From assembly GCA_030835825.1 (NCBI GenBank), contig JAURRA010000025.1, positions 1 to 50,767 on the forward strand: 50,767 bases of DNA. The letters run 5' to 3'. The notes under the pieces are model-generated. The model searched no databases. It was given only the letters and a program-made list of their open reading frames with translations, and had not been told where the DNA came from. Origin of the DNA: Flavobacteriaceae bacterium (lineage in GTDB: Bacteria > Bacteroidota > Bacteroidia > Flavobacteriales > Flavobacteriaceae). This document shows positions 1 to 7,286 of this stretch, in pieces (within the stretch, counting starts at the first letter, position 1; every line of letters starts with the position of its first letter). Both the position numbers and the translations under genes were made by a program.

Positions 1-42
1 CCCCAATTATGTCATAATGCTATGAACGCTTTCTCGCATCTC

Positions 43-70
43 AAAACTACTCGAAGCGAGGTTTTTTTTT
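43..70 (+). terminator. Rho-independent terminator, rightward
   Basis: Arms AAAAC/CTCG and CGAG/GTTTT pair around an AAG loop with a two-base TA bulge. A run of nine T follows at 62-70. The T run lies on the plus-strand side, so it best serves a rightward gene ending left of the window. It could also weakly stop the leftward tRNA-Thr transcript, for which the U-run is only GUUUU. Confidence 0.5.
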
Positions 71-74
71 AAAG

Positions 75-148
75 AGCCGATAGAGGGACTCGAACCCACG
101 ACCTGCTGATTACAAATCAGCTGCTCTAGCCAGCTGAGCTATATCGGC
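75..148 (-). tRNA. tRNA-Thr (anticodon TGT)
   Basis: On the minus strand a full cloverleaf is readable. The acceptor stem is GCCGATA/TATCGGC with discriminator U, the D stem is GCTC/GAGC, and the anticodon stem GCTGA/TCAGC carries the loop TTTGTAA, which gives anticodon UGU (Thr). The T arm GTGGG-TTCGAGT-CCCTC has one U-U mismatch. No CCA is encoded. It lies downstream of hpf, a position commonly seen in Bacteroidota, and appears to have its own promoter between the two genes. Confidence 0.97.
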
Positions 149-167
149 AACTTTCACTTTTTTAAAC

Positions 168-196
168 AAAAAAAAGTCCGTCTTTTCAAACGGACT
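168..196 (-). terminator. hpf Rho-independent terminator
   Basis: Read leftward, a perfect 7-bp stem (AGTCCGT at 196-190, ACGGACT at 181-175) with an 8-nt loop is followed by a run of U (168-174). It sits 60 bp after the hpf stop codon and before tRNA-Thr. Confidence 0.8.
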
Positions 197-197
197 G

Positions 198-228
198 CAA
201 ATGTATCGAAATATTTAATGATTCAAAA
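198..228 (-). promoter_or_regulatory. Promoter for tRNA-Thr (-33 TTTTG, -7 TACATTTG)
   Basis: On the minus strand TTTTG (228-224) and TACATTTG (205-198) are separated by 18 bp, matching the Bacteroidota sigma-A consensus TTTG-N19-TAnnTTTG. The predicted start (about 194) falls inside the upstream arm of the hpf terminator. The tRNA transcript would therefore carry only part of that hairpin. Confidence 0.6.
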
Positions 229-255
229 TATTTTTTGCAAAAATAAATTAGTGCT

Positions 256-552
256 CTAGTTGCGTAATTTTTGCTTGTGTTTCAGCAATTGTCTTTCAAG
301 GGAGTCTGCTGACTGATCAATACCTTCCTCAAAAGATTTAGCTGATTTTTTTACAATTAATGTTTCGTTTGGAACCTGTAGCCGGACTTCAACAATTTTA
401 TTGGTTTTGTCACTGCTGTTTTCAACTTTCAAGAATACATCTGTTGCAATGATGCGATCGAAGAACAACTCTAATTTCCCTAAGCGTTTTGAAATAAATT
501 GTTTCAATTCATCATCTGAAGTAAAGTGAATGGCGTGTATATCTATATTCAT
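256..552 (-). CDS. hpf: Ribosome hibernation-promoting factor, short form
   Basis: This 98-aa protein belongs to the HPF/YfiA family. Members bind the 30S decoding centre in stationary phase and stop translation or prepare ribosomes for dimerisation. The sequence shows the expected beta-alpha-beta pattern: an N-terminal strand (MNIDIHAIHF), a helix with a DELKQFISKRLGKLE pattern, strands rich in V/I/L, and a basic C-terminal helix ending KHKQKLRN. At 98 aa it is the short type, with no C-terminal dimerisation domain. The gene begins 15 bp after xerC and is probably co-transcribed with it. A strong terminator follows. Assignment is by family resemblance and by the xerC-hpf-tRNA order. Confidence 0.93.
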   Translation of the reverse strand: MNIDIHAIHFTSDDELKQFISKRLGKLELFFDRIIATDVFLKVENSSDKTNKIVEVRLQVPNETLIVKKSAKSFEEGIDQSADSLERQLLKHKQKLRN

Positions 553-567
553 AGGTCTTTGATTAAA

Positions 568-1470
568 TTAATTTGATTTTCTATTTTTTCGTGGATGGGT
601 ATTTTGATATACCTTCTTGAGCGCAGCAATATTAGAGTGAGTATAAACTTGGGTAGCTGCTAAACTCGAATGTCCCAACAACTCTTTGGTGGCATTTAAA
701 TTTGCACCACCTTCCAACATATGTGTAGCGAATGTGTGTCTTAAGATGTGTGGACCAATCTGTTTTTTAGTTGTAACCTGTGTCAAGTATTTCCGCACTA
801 AATTGTAAACGAACTGCGGATAGAGTATATTGCCTTTGTTATTCAAAAATAGTTGGTTGGTCTCAGCGGTGAAACAGGTACGCCGCGCACGGAGATACAT
901 GTCAAGAGCATCACAAATAGATTTAGTCAATGGAATGAGGCGTTCCTTATTACGCTTGCCCAAAACTTTTACAGTTTTCAAATTTAAATCTATATCATTG
1001 ATTTGAAGCTGTATCAGTTCGGCACGTCGCATTCCTGTTTGGTACAAGAGCTCTAAAATAAGTTTGTCTCTCATGCCTTGAAACGTTTTAGGGAAATCAA
1101 GCCCGTCTAAAAGCAAGCTCATTTCTTGAATCGACAAAGGTGTCATTGCTCTTTTGGCGGTTTTGAGCGTATGATGGATTTTCATAGGATCATCCTGCCT
1201 AACACCAATCTTTATGAGAAACTTAAAATATGATTTTAGGGCACTAATTTTTCTGTTAATCGTTTTGTGATCCAAATTTTGATCGGACAGCACTCCTATC
1301 CACGACCTGATGTCAGTATATTCAATTTCGGACTCTGATTTATCTTTGAGATAATTCCTATTAAAATTAATGAATGACTTGATGTCATTTTGATAGGCAA
1401 TAATTGTATGACTAGAATAATTCTTTTCTTTATTTAAATGGTCCAAAAAAGATTCTAGTGAAAACACCAT
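568..1470 (-). CDS. xerC: Tyrosine recombinase XerC
   Basis: A 300-aa site-specific tyrosine recombinase of the XerC/XerD type, which resolves chromosome dimers at dif. The N-terminal SAM-like core-binding domain spans about residues 1-85. The catalytic domain carries all six expected residues: Arg148 (in TGMRRAEL), Lys172 (GKRNKERLIP), His241 and Arg244 (HILRH), His267 (LGHSS) and nucleophile Tyr276 (QVYTH). The ATG at 1470 is preferred because it gives the usual start MVFSLESFLDHL; an upstream in-frame start would add ten residues unlike the family. XerC versus XerD cannot be settled from sequence alone. The fixed neighbourhood with hpf and rpsU fits the chromosomal Xer protein rather than a mobile integrase. 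Confidence 0.92.
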   Translation of the reverse strand: MVFSLESFLDHLNKEKNYSSHTIIAYQNDIKSFINFNRNYLKDKSESEIEYTDIRSWIGVLSDQNLDHKTINRKISALKSYFKFLIKIGVRQDDPMKIHHTLKTAKRAMTPLSIQEMSLLLDGLDFPKTFQGMRDKLILELLYQTGMRRAELIQLQINDIDLNLKTVKVLGKRNKERLIPLTKSICDALDMYLRARRTCFTAETNQLFLNNKGNILYPQFVYNLVRKYLTQVTTKKQIGPHILRHTFATHMLEGGANLNATKELLGHSSLAATQVYTHSNIAALKKVYQNTHPRKNRKSN

Positions 1471-1533
1471 ATTAGCCTGAATTGAACCTACAAAATACAA
1501 AATAAAATGAAGAAACTGGGGTGGAATAGCAAA

Positions 1534-1731
1534 TTAGAGCAACTCTTGAAGGCTTACCTTAAATAAATGACAAATGCTGTCTATTTTGCCAATCCATGCC
1601 GAGGTCTCGCCACGCTCCATCCTAGAGTAGGCTGACTGAGACATATTTAGCATGCCTGCGACATAACTTTGTGTCATGCTATTTTCGATACGCAGAGCTC
1701 GGATTTTCTTTCCTAAAACTTTGTTTAACAT
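1534..1731 (-). CDS. Small XRE-family HTH regulator
   Basis: A 65-aa protein consisting almost entirely of a helix-turn-helix of the Cro/CI (XRE) type. The pattern is IRALRIENSMTQSYVAGML, then NMSQSAYSRMERGE for the recognition helix, followed by a short helix with ICHLFKVSLQELL. It has no second domain, so ligand sensing is not evident. The targets are unknown. A stand-alone XRE protein can be an autoregulator or the antitoxin of a pair, but no toxin gene is adjacent: xerC lies 63 bp downstream and rpsU lies upstream. A TAnnTTTG box lies just ahead of the start. Confidence 0.8.
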   Translation of the reverse strand: MLNKVLGKKIRALRIENSMTQSYVAGMLNMSQSAYSRMERGETSAWIGKIDSICHLFKVSLQELL

Positions 1732-1753
1732 CGCGATTTTATCACAGTAAAAA

Positions 1754-1761
1754 CAAATTTA
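1754..1761 (-). promoter_or_regulatory. -7 box TAAATTTG upstream of the XRE gene
   Basis: On the minus strand TAAATTTG lies 22 bp before the ATG at 1731. No TTTG is found at the usual spacing, so only the -7 element is supported. Confidence 0.4.
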
Positions 1762-1821
1762 AGTTAAAGAAATGCCAAAAAGAAAATTTCCCTAAAACAG
1801 GGTAAAGGTTGGTATTTAGGC

Positions 1822-1848
1822 AAAAAAAAGCCCGCATCAGCGGGCTTT
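1822..1848 (-). terminator. rpsU terminator
   Basis: Leftward, a perfect 9-bp stem (AAAGCCCGC / GCGGGCTTT) with loop TGAT runs into eight U. It lies 13 bp beyond the rpsU stop codon. Confidence 0.85.
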
Positions 1849-1861
1849 CTAAAAAAAAATT

Positions 1862-2056
1862 TTAATTCTGTTCAGCATCTCTAAGACGCTGAATGTATTG
1901 TGCTTTTTTAACCTCTGCTCTGCGAACAATAGAAGGTTTTTCAAATTCTTTACGACTTTTAAGTCCACGCATAGTACCCGTTTTATCGAACTTACGTTTG
2001 AAACGCTTTAACGCTCTATCGATATTTTCGCCGTCTTTAATTGGAATTATTAGCAT
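1862..2056 (-). CDS. rpsU: 30S ribosomal protein S21
   Basis: A 64-aa bS21 protein of the small ribosomal subunit. In Bacteroidota it sits near the anti-Shine-Dalgarno region of 16S rRNA and helps occlude it. Family features: the start MLIIPIKDGENIDRALKRFKRKF, then a KTGTMRGLKSRKEF segment and a basic helical tail with RAEVKKAQ. Length and composition are normal. It has its own promoter-like sequence and a strong terminator, so it appears to be a single-gene transcript. Confidence 0.95.
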   Translation of the reverse strand: MLIIPIKDGENIDRALKRFKRKFDKTGTMRGLKSRKEFEKPSIVRRAEVKKAQYIQRLRDAEQN

Positions 2057-2087
2057 GTTGTACTCGTTTCTTTAAAAGTTTAGGGTG

Positions 2088-2114
2088 CAAATATAATATT
2101 AAATGTGAATACAA
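2088..2114 (-). promoter_or_regulatory. rpsU promoter (-33 TTG, -7 TATATTTG)
   Basis: On the minus strand TATATTTG (2095-2088) is preceded, 16 bp upstream, by TTG (2114-2112). The predicted leader is about 28 nt. The -7 match is perfect; the spacing is slightly short for the phylum. Confidence 0.5.
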
Positions 2115-2160
2115 CGCATGGAGTAAATATTTTTTTTCGAACTACTCGAGGTATTTAGAA

Positions 2161-3008
2161 CTATTGGTCTGAAAAATCCAAATAAAGCAATATAATTCCA
2201 AGCTTATCAATTGGCAGGTTTATTGTTTTAGACAAAATGTCTTCGTTCAAAATACCACCGTGAAGACTGCGCTGTTCTAAGATATTGCGAGCCAGCTCAT
2301 AGTCAATAAACGGTATGGTTACCCATTGCTCAATCGCGGCAGAGTGTGCTTTAATCTTATTGATCTTCCTCGGGTTTAGGATTTCGAATTGTTCACCTAC
2401 TCCGTCAATCACCTCCTGAGACAACCCATTTATGCCGTGCAATTCAATCAAATCTGCAAATCCTCCAGGCGTGCCGTCGCGATAATTGATAATTTGATTG
2501 GCTCGGTAAGCTCCAATCCCATAGACCTTAACTAATTGATCAATAGTTGCCCGATTTAAATCTATTTTGTTGTTTGACAACGCTAAATTGGATTTTGCAG
2601 AATAGTTGATCCATTGTGGAAATTCAAACAACGGTTGGATTTTTTTAGCAGTTGGTCAGATATCTGAGTTACCTCCTGAAATTGCTCAGGAGAGTTGACC
2701 CAATTTCCGTTTTTACGAAATTGATTCAAACGATCTAACGCCTCGCTTGGCATATTCAAGACATAGGCGCGATAATCCGAAATAAAGTTGGGATTAAAGG
2801 GCTGCTGAGTGTAGTCAAAGGAAGGAGAAGGCGCAGTAATACGGCCTATTTCAACACGATATTGCTCCAGATCAACAGTGTTTTCTAGAATGTAATACTC
2901 GCGTCTGGGCAAGATCCTTACTATCAATAAGCTCAAGAAGACAGCACAAAGGACAATAGTCTCTATCCTTTGACGTCTATTGAAAAATATTTCTGGAAGC
3001 AAAGACAT
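2161..3008 (-). CDS. ComEA-like helix-hairpin-helix protein split by a -1 frameshift
   Basis: Two abutting reading frames together make one 282-aa protein. The first part (3008 to about 2641) starts MSLLPEIFFNRRQR, has a membrane segment (about 16-34) and a first HhH-like region (FNPNFISDYRAY ... ISDQLLKK). The second part (to 2161) continues IQPLFEFPQWIN and carries two more HhH modules: IDLNRATIDQLVKVYGIGAY and VTIPFIDYELARNI. The switch occurs at CTA AAA AAA TCC (A7 at 2640-2646). A -1 slip, or one extra A, restores a continuous family-like sequence. Anchored multi-HhH proteins of this kind are common in Bacteroidota and resemble ComEA, but a role in DNA uptake is not shown. It could be a sequencing error, a broken gene or recoding. 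Confidence 0.75.
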
Positions 3009-3026
3009 GTCAACATCAGCACATTC

Positions 3027-4622
3027 TTAACCTTTAGCCGATCGAATGGCTTCTAAATAGCGATTCAATTGTTTCTTAACAACTGGGAATAAGAAATACA
3101 GGCCTATCATATTCGGAAAGATCATGGCAAATATCATGGCATCCGAAAAGTCCCAAATTGATTTCATATTGGCCGCCGCTCCTATTACAACAAAGGCTAA
3201 AAACAATAGTTTGTAGGTCATATCAGCTTTTTTACCACGACCGAACAAATACTTCCATGATTGTAGTCCGTAATAGGACCAAGATATCATAGTTGAAACA
3301 GCGAACAATACTACTGCTACGGTCAAGAATACATTCGAATATGGGATATAATTGGCGAATGCTTTAGAAGTAATTCCAGCGCCTTCATAGGCCATGCCGT
3401 CAATAAAAACAGCTCCTGAGCCATCGCCACCATATTCAAAAAATCCTCCAAAATTAAAAATTATGATTACTAGGGCAGTCATGGTGCAAATAACTACGGT
3501 GTCAATAAATGGTTCGAGTAGGGCTACAAGTCCTTCGGAAGCCGAATAGTTGGTCTTCACTGCAGAATGCGCAATGGAAGCTGACCCAGCCCCCGCTTCA
3601 TTTGAAAAAGCAGCTCGTCTAAAGCCAATGAGCAGAACACCAATGATCCCTCCAATTCCAGCCTGAGGCGTAAACGCATTTGAGAATATCAAACCAAAAG
3701 CATCATCTACTAGCGCATAATTGACTGTGACGATATAAAAACAAGCTAATAGGTACAAAACAGCCATGAAAGGCACAATCTTTTCCGTTACTGAGGCAAT
3801 ACGCTTGATACCGCCAATAATTATGATACCTACCAATATCGCCAAAACAACTCCTATAGCAAAACCAGCGGCTGTATTTTCAAGGCCGAATAGTTCTTTA
3901 AGGACGATAGTCGCCTGATTCGACTGGGCTGCATTACCACCGCCGAAAGAACCACCGATGCAAAAGATGGCAAATAAAGCAGCTGAAAATTTACCCAAGT
4001 TGGTCCAACCTTTTTCAGCCAATCCCTTTTTTAGGTAATACATAGGGCCTCCGTAAACTGTTCCATCGGGACCGATATCTCTGTATTGTACCCCTAAGGT
4101 ACATTCGACGAACTTGGTCGACATACCCAATAATCCGCAGATAATCATCCAAAATGTGGCACCTGGTCCACCCAATGCTATAGCAAGGGCAACTCCAGCT
4201 ATATTTCCGTTTCCAACGGTTCCAGAAACTGCTGTCGCTAGCGCCTGAAAGTGACTTACCTCACCATCTTTGCTTTCATCTCGAATGGTATCTGGAATAT
4301 ATCCATCAATGGCTAAATCGGTCTTCAAGGCATGATGATCTCCTTCAAGGTCTTCATATTTTCCGCGGACCGTATTAATAGCCGTACCAAAGTATCTGAT
4401 ATTGGGAAATCCAAAATAAAGTGTGAAAAAGACAGCACTAACGACAAGAATAATTAGTACCACAGGAATACCGTAAACTTCGTAAAAAACTATATCTGAA
4501 AAGAAATTGGAAACTGGAGCAAAAGCTTCGTCAATTTGTTGATCGATGCCTTTAGACTGCTCATTAGCAAGATTTACAAAAGGAAGACATGTCAGCGTAA
4601 GTGATATAAAAAGTTTTTTCAT
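3027..4622 (-). CDS. AGCS-family sodium:amino-acid (alanine) symporter
   Basis: A 531-aa inner-membrane protein of the alanine/glycine:cation symporter family (AGCS, TC 2.A.25). About ten to eleven hydrophobic helices are visible. Family signatures include GTVGNGNIAGVALAIALGGP near residue 135 and the stretch GFRRAAFSNEAGAGSASIAH near 335, which forms part of the substrate/Na+ site in this family. The N-terminus MKKLFISLTLTCLPFVNLA resembles a signal sequence, and Bacteroidota members often have a similar extension. The ATG at 4622 is preferred to an in-frame TTG at 4637. It lies 62 bp downstream of the K+ channel gene on the same strand. The amino acid carried cannot be read from sequence. 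Confidence 0.92.
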   Translation of the reverse strand: MKKLFISLTLTCLPFVNLANEQSKGIDQQIDEAFAPVSNFFSDIVFYEVYGIPVVLIILVVSAVFFTLYFGFPNIRYFGTAINTVRGKYEDLEGDHHALKTDLAIDGYIPDTIRDESKDGEVSHFQALATAVSGTVGNGNIAGVALAIALGGPGATFWMIICGLLGMSTKFVECTLGVQYRDIGPDGTVYGGPMYYLKKGLAEKGWTNLGKFSAALFAIFCIGGSFGGGNAAQSNQATIVLKELFGLENTAAGFAIGVVLAILVGIIIIGGIKRIASVTEKIVPFMAVLYLLACFYIVTVNYALVDDAFGLIFSNAFTPQAGIGGIIGVLLIGFRRAAFSNEAGAGSASIAHSAVKTNYSASEGLVALLEPFIDTVVICTMTALVIIIFNFGGFFEYGGDGSGAVFIDGMAYEGAGITSKAFANYIPYSNVFLTVAVVLFAVSTMISWSYYGLQSWKYLFGRGKKADMTYKLLFLAFVVIGAAANMKSIWDFSDAMIFAMIFPNMIGLYFLFPVVKKQLNRYLEAIRSAKG

Positions 4623-4684
4623 GATGCTTTTTTTCAAAGAATCAGCAAGATGGCGAAAAAAAATGACTAAATGAAGTTTAGAAT

Positions 4685-5716
4685 TTAAAATGTTGGCGTT
4701 CCAAATTGGAATAAAGCATGTAGCTTCTGAATTTGCTCCTCTCTTCCAAGAACAACAATATTTGACCCTGGTTCCAAAAGCTGATCGGCTTCAGGATTAA
4801 TCTTGTATTTTCCATTCTTGTCGTGATACCCAATTACCGTGCAGCCTGTTTTACTTCTTAAATCCAAGTCTTTCAGCGATTTTAATGGAGAGAGATTGTA
4901 TAGTTTTTCGACTGGTATTTCCTGGATGTTACTGTTTTCTTGACCAACTATGGTCAAATTATTTACAAACTGAATCAAATCGGGGGCGACGATTAAAGTG
5001 GCCATATGACGACCACCTATTTGTTCTGGTAAGCTAACATGATTTGCACCTGCGATTTTCAATTTGTTTAGTGACGTTTCCTTACTTGCCCTACTAATGA
5101 TTTGAATAGTTGGGTTAGCCTGACGCGCGCTAAGTACAACAAACAAATTGTCTGAATCATCGGGTAAGGCAGAAATCAAAAATTTAGCCCGACCCAGGCC
5201 AGCATTTCGAAGCACTTCGTCATCGTTGGCATTACCATGTATAACATATTGATCCTGACTCATTAGTTTCTCGCAAATCTGCTGGTCTTTCTCAACTACC
5301 ACAAAGTCACGCTGATACTCTAATAACTTTTCGGCAACCTGAACGCCATTTCGGCCATAGCCACAAATAATGACGTGATCTTTAAGTGTGTCAATTCGTT
5401 TTTGCATTTTTCTTTTCTTTAGTCGTTCAAAATTATTTTGACTCAAAATATATTCTGTAGTTACTGTAACGGTATATCCCAAAACCACCACACTATTAAT
5501 AATTAGAAAGATGGTGAATATTTTTGCTTCTGGTTCGAGAGGGGATACTTCACCAAACCCAACAGTTGTAATGGTAATGGCGGTCATATAGAACGCATCA
5601 ATCCAAGAATAGTTTGATATCACTCGAAAGCCAACTACTCCTAAAATTACCAATAATGAAAAAAACAGCAGGGCGAGGCGAATTTTTGAACTGAAAAATT
5701 TGGAGCTAAATATCAT
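4685..5716 (-). CDS. Two-helix potassium channel with RCK (TrkA-N/TrkA-C) domains
   Basis: A 343-aa channel subunit. Residues 11-35 and 64-90 are membrane helices flanking a pore loop with the selectivity filter TTVGFGE (about 50-56). This is followed by an RCK domain beginning VIICGYGRNGVQVAEKL (about 115-131, Rossmann nucleotide-binding turn GYGRNG) and a C-terminal TrkA-C domain (about 255-343). The architecture is that of MthK/Kch-type ligand-gated K+ channels acting as tetramers in the inner membrane. The start lies three bases after the PspC stop, so the two are translationally linked. Gating ligand (Ca2+, nucleotide) is unknown. Confidence 0.92.
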   Translation of the reverse strand: MIFSSKFFSSKIRLALLFFSLLVILGVVGFRVISNYSWIDAFYMTAITITTVGFGEVSPLEPEAKIFTIFLIINSVVVLGYTVTVTTEYILSQNNFERLKKRKMQKRIDTLKDHVIICGYGRNGVQVAEKLLEYQRDFVVVEKDQQICEKLMSQDQYVIHGNANDDEVLRNAGLGRAKFLISALPDDSDNLFVVLSARQANPTIQIISRASKETSLNKLKIAGANHVSLPEQIGGRHMATLIVAPDLIQFVNNLTIVGQENSNIQEIPVEKLYNLSPLKSLKDLDLRSKTGCTVIGYHDKNGKYKINPEADQLLEPGSNIVVLGREEQIQKLHALFQFGTPTF

Positions 5717-5719
5717 TGG

Positions 5720-5947
5720 TTAAAGGTCAAAAACTGAGGATCGTTTGACATAAATCAAATCCTTGATGCGCATCCAAAAGGCCAAAAATAAATAGAATGC
5801 AAAGCCAAATCCTAAAGTTACAAATGTAAGATAGATAAAACTTAAGCGAACCGTCTTGAGGCGAATACCCAGCCGGTCTCCAATTCTTTGGCATACATTG
5901 AAGCCATACTTCTGAAAAAAGTGAATCAAGTTGTGAAATACTTTCAT
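5720..5947 (-). CDS. Short PspC-domain membrane protein
   Basis: A 75-aa protein matching the PspC domain: an N-terminal amphipathic part (MKVFHNLIHFFQKYGFNVCQ), the motif RIGDRLGIRLKTVRLSFIYL and one long membrane helix (TFVTLGFGFAFYLFLAFWM), then a basic tail. PspC proteins in proteobacteria sense envelope stress. The stand-alone version found beside DUF2851 in Bacteroidota has no defined role. The ATG at 5947 gives the family N-terminus, whereas the frame stays open upstream into DUF2851 without homology. The gene sits in the 3-nt-spaced cluster with the K+ channel. Confidence 0.8.
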   Translation of the reverse strand: MKVFHNLIHFFQKYGFNVCQRIGDRLGIRLKTVRLSFIYLTFVTLGFGFAFYLFLAFWMRIKDLIYVKRSSVFDL

Positions 5948-5966
5948 AGTTAAAGGTCTGACTGAG

Positions 5967-7244
5967 TTAAAATCTCTGTGATAACATCTTGTTTCCAATA
6001 ACACATTGCAAACAAGATCTTGTATTGCAATATACTGATTTTAGATGTAATAACGCTTGGGAGTGCAATGCGCTCTGCTCATTTAATGTGAGGGGATCAA
6101 AAATCTTAATCAAGCTATTTTCCTCCTTCTGAATTGACGAGATCAAACCAACCAATTCCTCAGATGCATCATTACCAATGAATTTTTGAAAAGCAAATTT
6201 CACAGGAATGATCGTGTTGATGAGCAGTAAATCAATAAATTTTGAGGTCAATTTTTTCTTAGATGGCTTCGATACTTTTCCAAAAGTAAAATGATTGAAC
6301 CAATAGGAACCTAACTCAACAGTCAACAATTTATAAAACTCGTCTTTTATATCCATGTCCATTACATGAGAAAACAAACTTTTTTTACTGGACCAAAGCC
6401 GAGCAAATTGGGATAACCTGAGCGTTGGAAAATTGGGAGGCCGAAGTCTGAAAAACTTAGGAGAGGCACCAACAGATGCATTGAGGTCAAATTTTCGTTT
6501 TAAATAATGGTATCTCATTTGCATATCATGACAGTGAGCATCGCTCGGCTTCTCTAACAACAAACCAGACTGCCCCATGAGGACCGCCTCTAAGTCGTCG
6601 GGGTCATGAACGATCTTTTGAATCACTTTGAAAGGAACAGACCTTGCTAGAGCTTCAAAACTTTGACCATTGGTCTTGAGACCAAAGTTTTTTAGCAACA
6701 GTTGAAACAAAACAGCCTCCCAATCATTTTGAGAACTGTTGAGTTGGCTGACAATGGCCTTATATTTAAGCTCTAGTCGCTCAATATAGAGGCGTTCTAA
6801 CCAATTTTGCAAGGTGATTTGTGACATCTCTGGCCAGAAGCTAACACATGGTAAGCTTGGCGATTTGGTGCTTTTTAATTGTGTGTAAAGCTGAATGACA
6901 GCGGGCGTGATTAAGGTTTTTATTTCTAGTGTAGGCACAGCTTGTTCATTTGGCAAAATGACTTCCATGTCATGCTGCCAAACCACATGCAGTATAACAT
7001 TATTATAGGACTTGTCGTACTGATGGTTATGTCTATACCATTCACTAGATTGCAGATGCATTTCAACATTACCAGCCCATAGTTGCCCGTCTATTCTGAT
7101 GCGCGCATCAATAAAATCCGGACCGGACTCAAAATTCTGACGACCAGGAGACACCAAATCTATTCGTTCACCACTCGAAGTGTAAAGTTGGTTGAGGTTA
7201 AGTTTTTGGTGTTTCCAAACATAATGTAGAAACTCCTCTTGCAT
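5967..7244 (-). CDS. DUF2851 family protein
   Basis: A 425-aa cytosolic protein that I recognise as the Bacteroidota-specific DUF2851 family. Typical features are the start MQEEFLHYVWKHQKLN, the segment LVSPGRQNFESGPDFIDARI, the HVVWQHD motif near residue 90 and a C-terminal cysteine-rich tail (CNTRSCLQCVIG). The glycine/aspartate-rich N-terminal part recalls nuclease-like folds, but no catalytic triad can be asserted. Biochemical function is unknown. It heads the leftward group DUF2851-PspC-K+ channel-AGCS-HhH, whose close spacing suggests one operon. Confidence 0.88.
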   Translation of the reverse strand: MQEEFLHYVWKHQKLNLNQLYTSSGERIDLVSPGRQNFESGPDFIDARIRIDGQLWAGNVEMHLQSSEWYRHNHQYDKSYNNVILHVVWQHDMEVILPNEQAVPTLEIKTLITPAVIQLYTQLKSTKSPSLPCVSFWPEMSQITLQNWLERLYIERLELKYKAIVSQLNSSQNDWEAVLFQLLLKNFGLKTNGQSFEALARSVPFKVIQKIVHDPDDLEAVLMGQSGLLLEKPSDAHCHDMQMRYHYLKRKFDLNASVGASPKFFRLRPPNFPTLRLSQFARLWSSKKSLFSHVMDMDIKDEFYKLLTVELGSYWFNHFTFGKVSKPSKKKLTSKFIDLLLINTIIPVKFAFQKFIGNDASEELVGLISSIQKEENSLIKIFDPLTLNEQSALHSQALLHLKSVYCNTRSCLQCVIGNKMLSQRF

Positions 7245-7286
7245 GGCAAAGCAAGATAATTAAACCCATAAAAGAAACCAAGAAGT

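Noticed and set aside
568-1470. XerC considered as an integrase of a mobile element
   Set aside because: No direct repeats, tRNA-anchored att duplication or cargo genes; the xerC-hpf-tRNA-Thr order is housekeeping in this phylum.
1534-2056. XRE regulator and neighbour considered as a toxin-antitoxin pair
   Set aside because: The upstream gene is ribosomal protein S21 and the downstream gene is xerC; no toxin-like gene is present.
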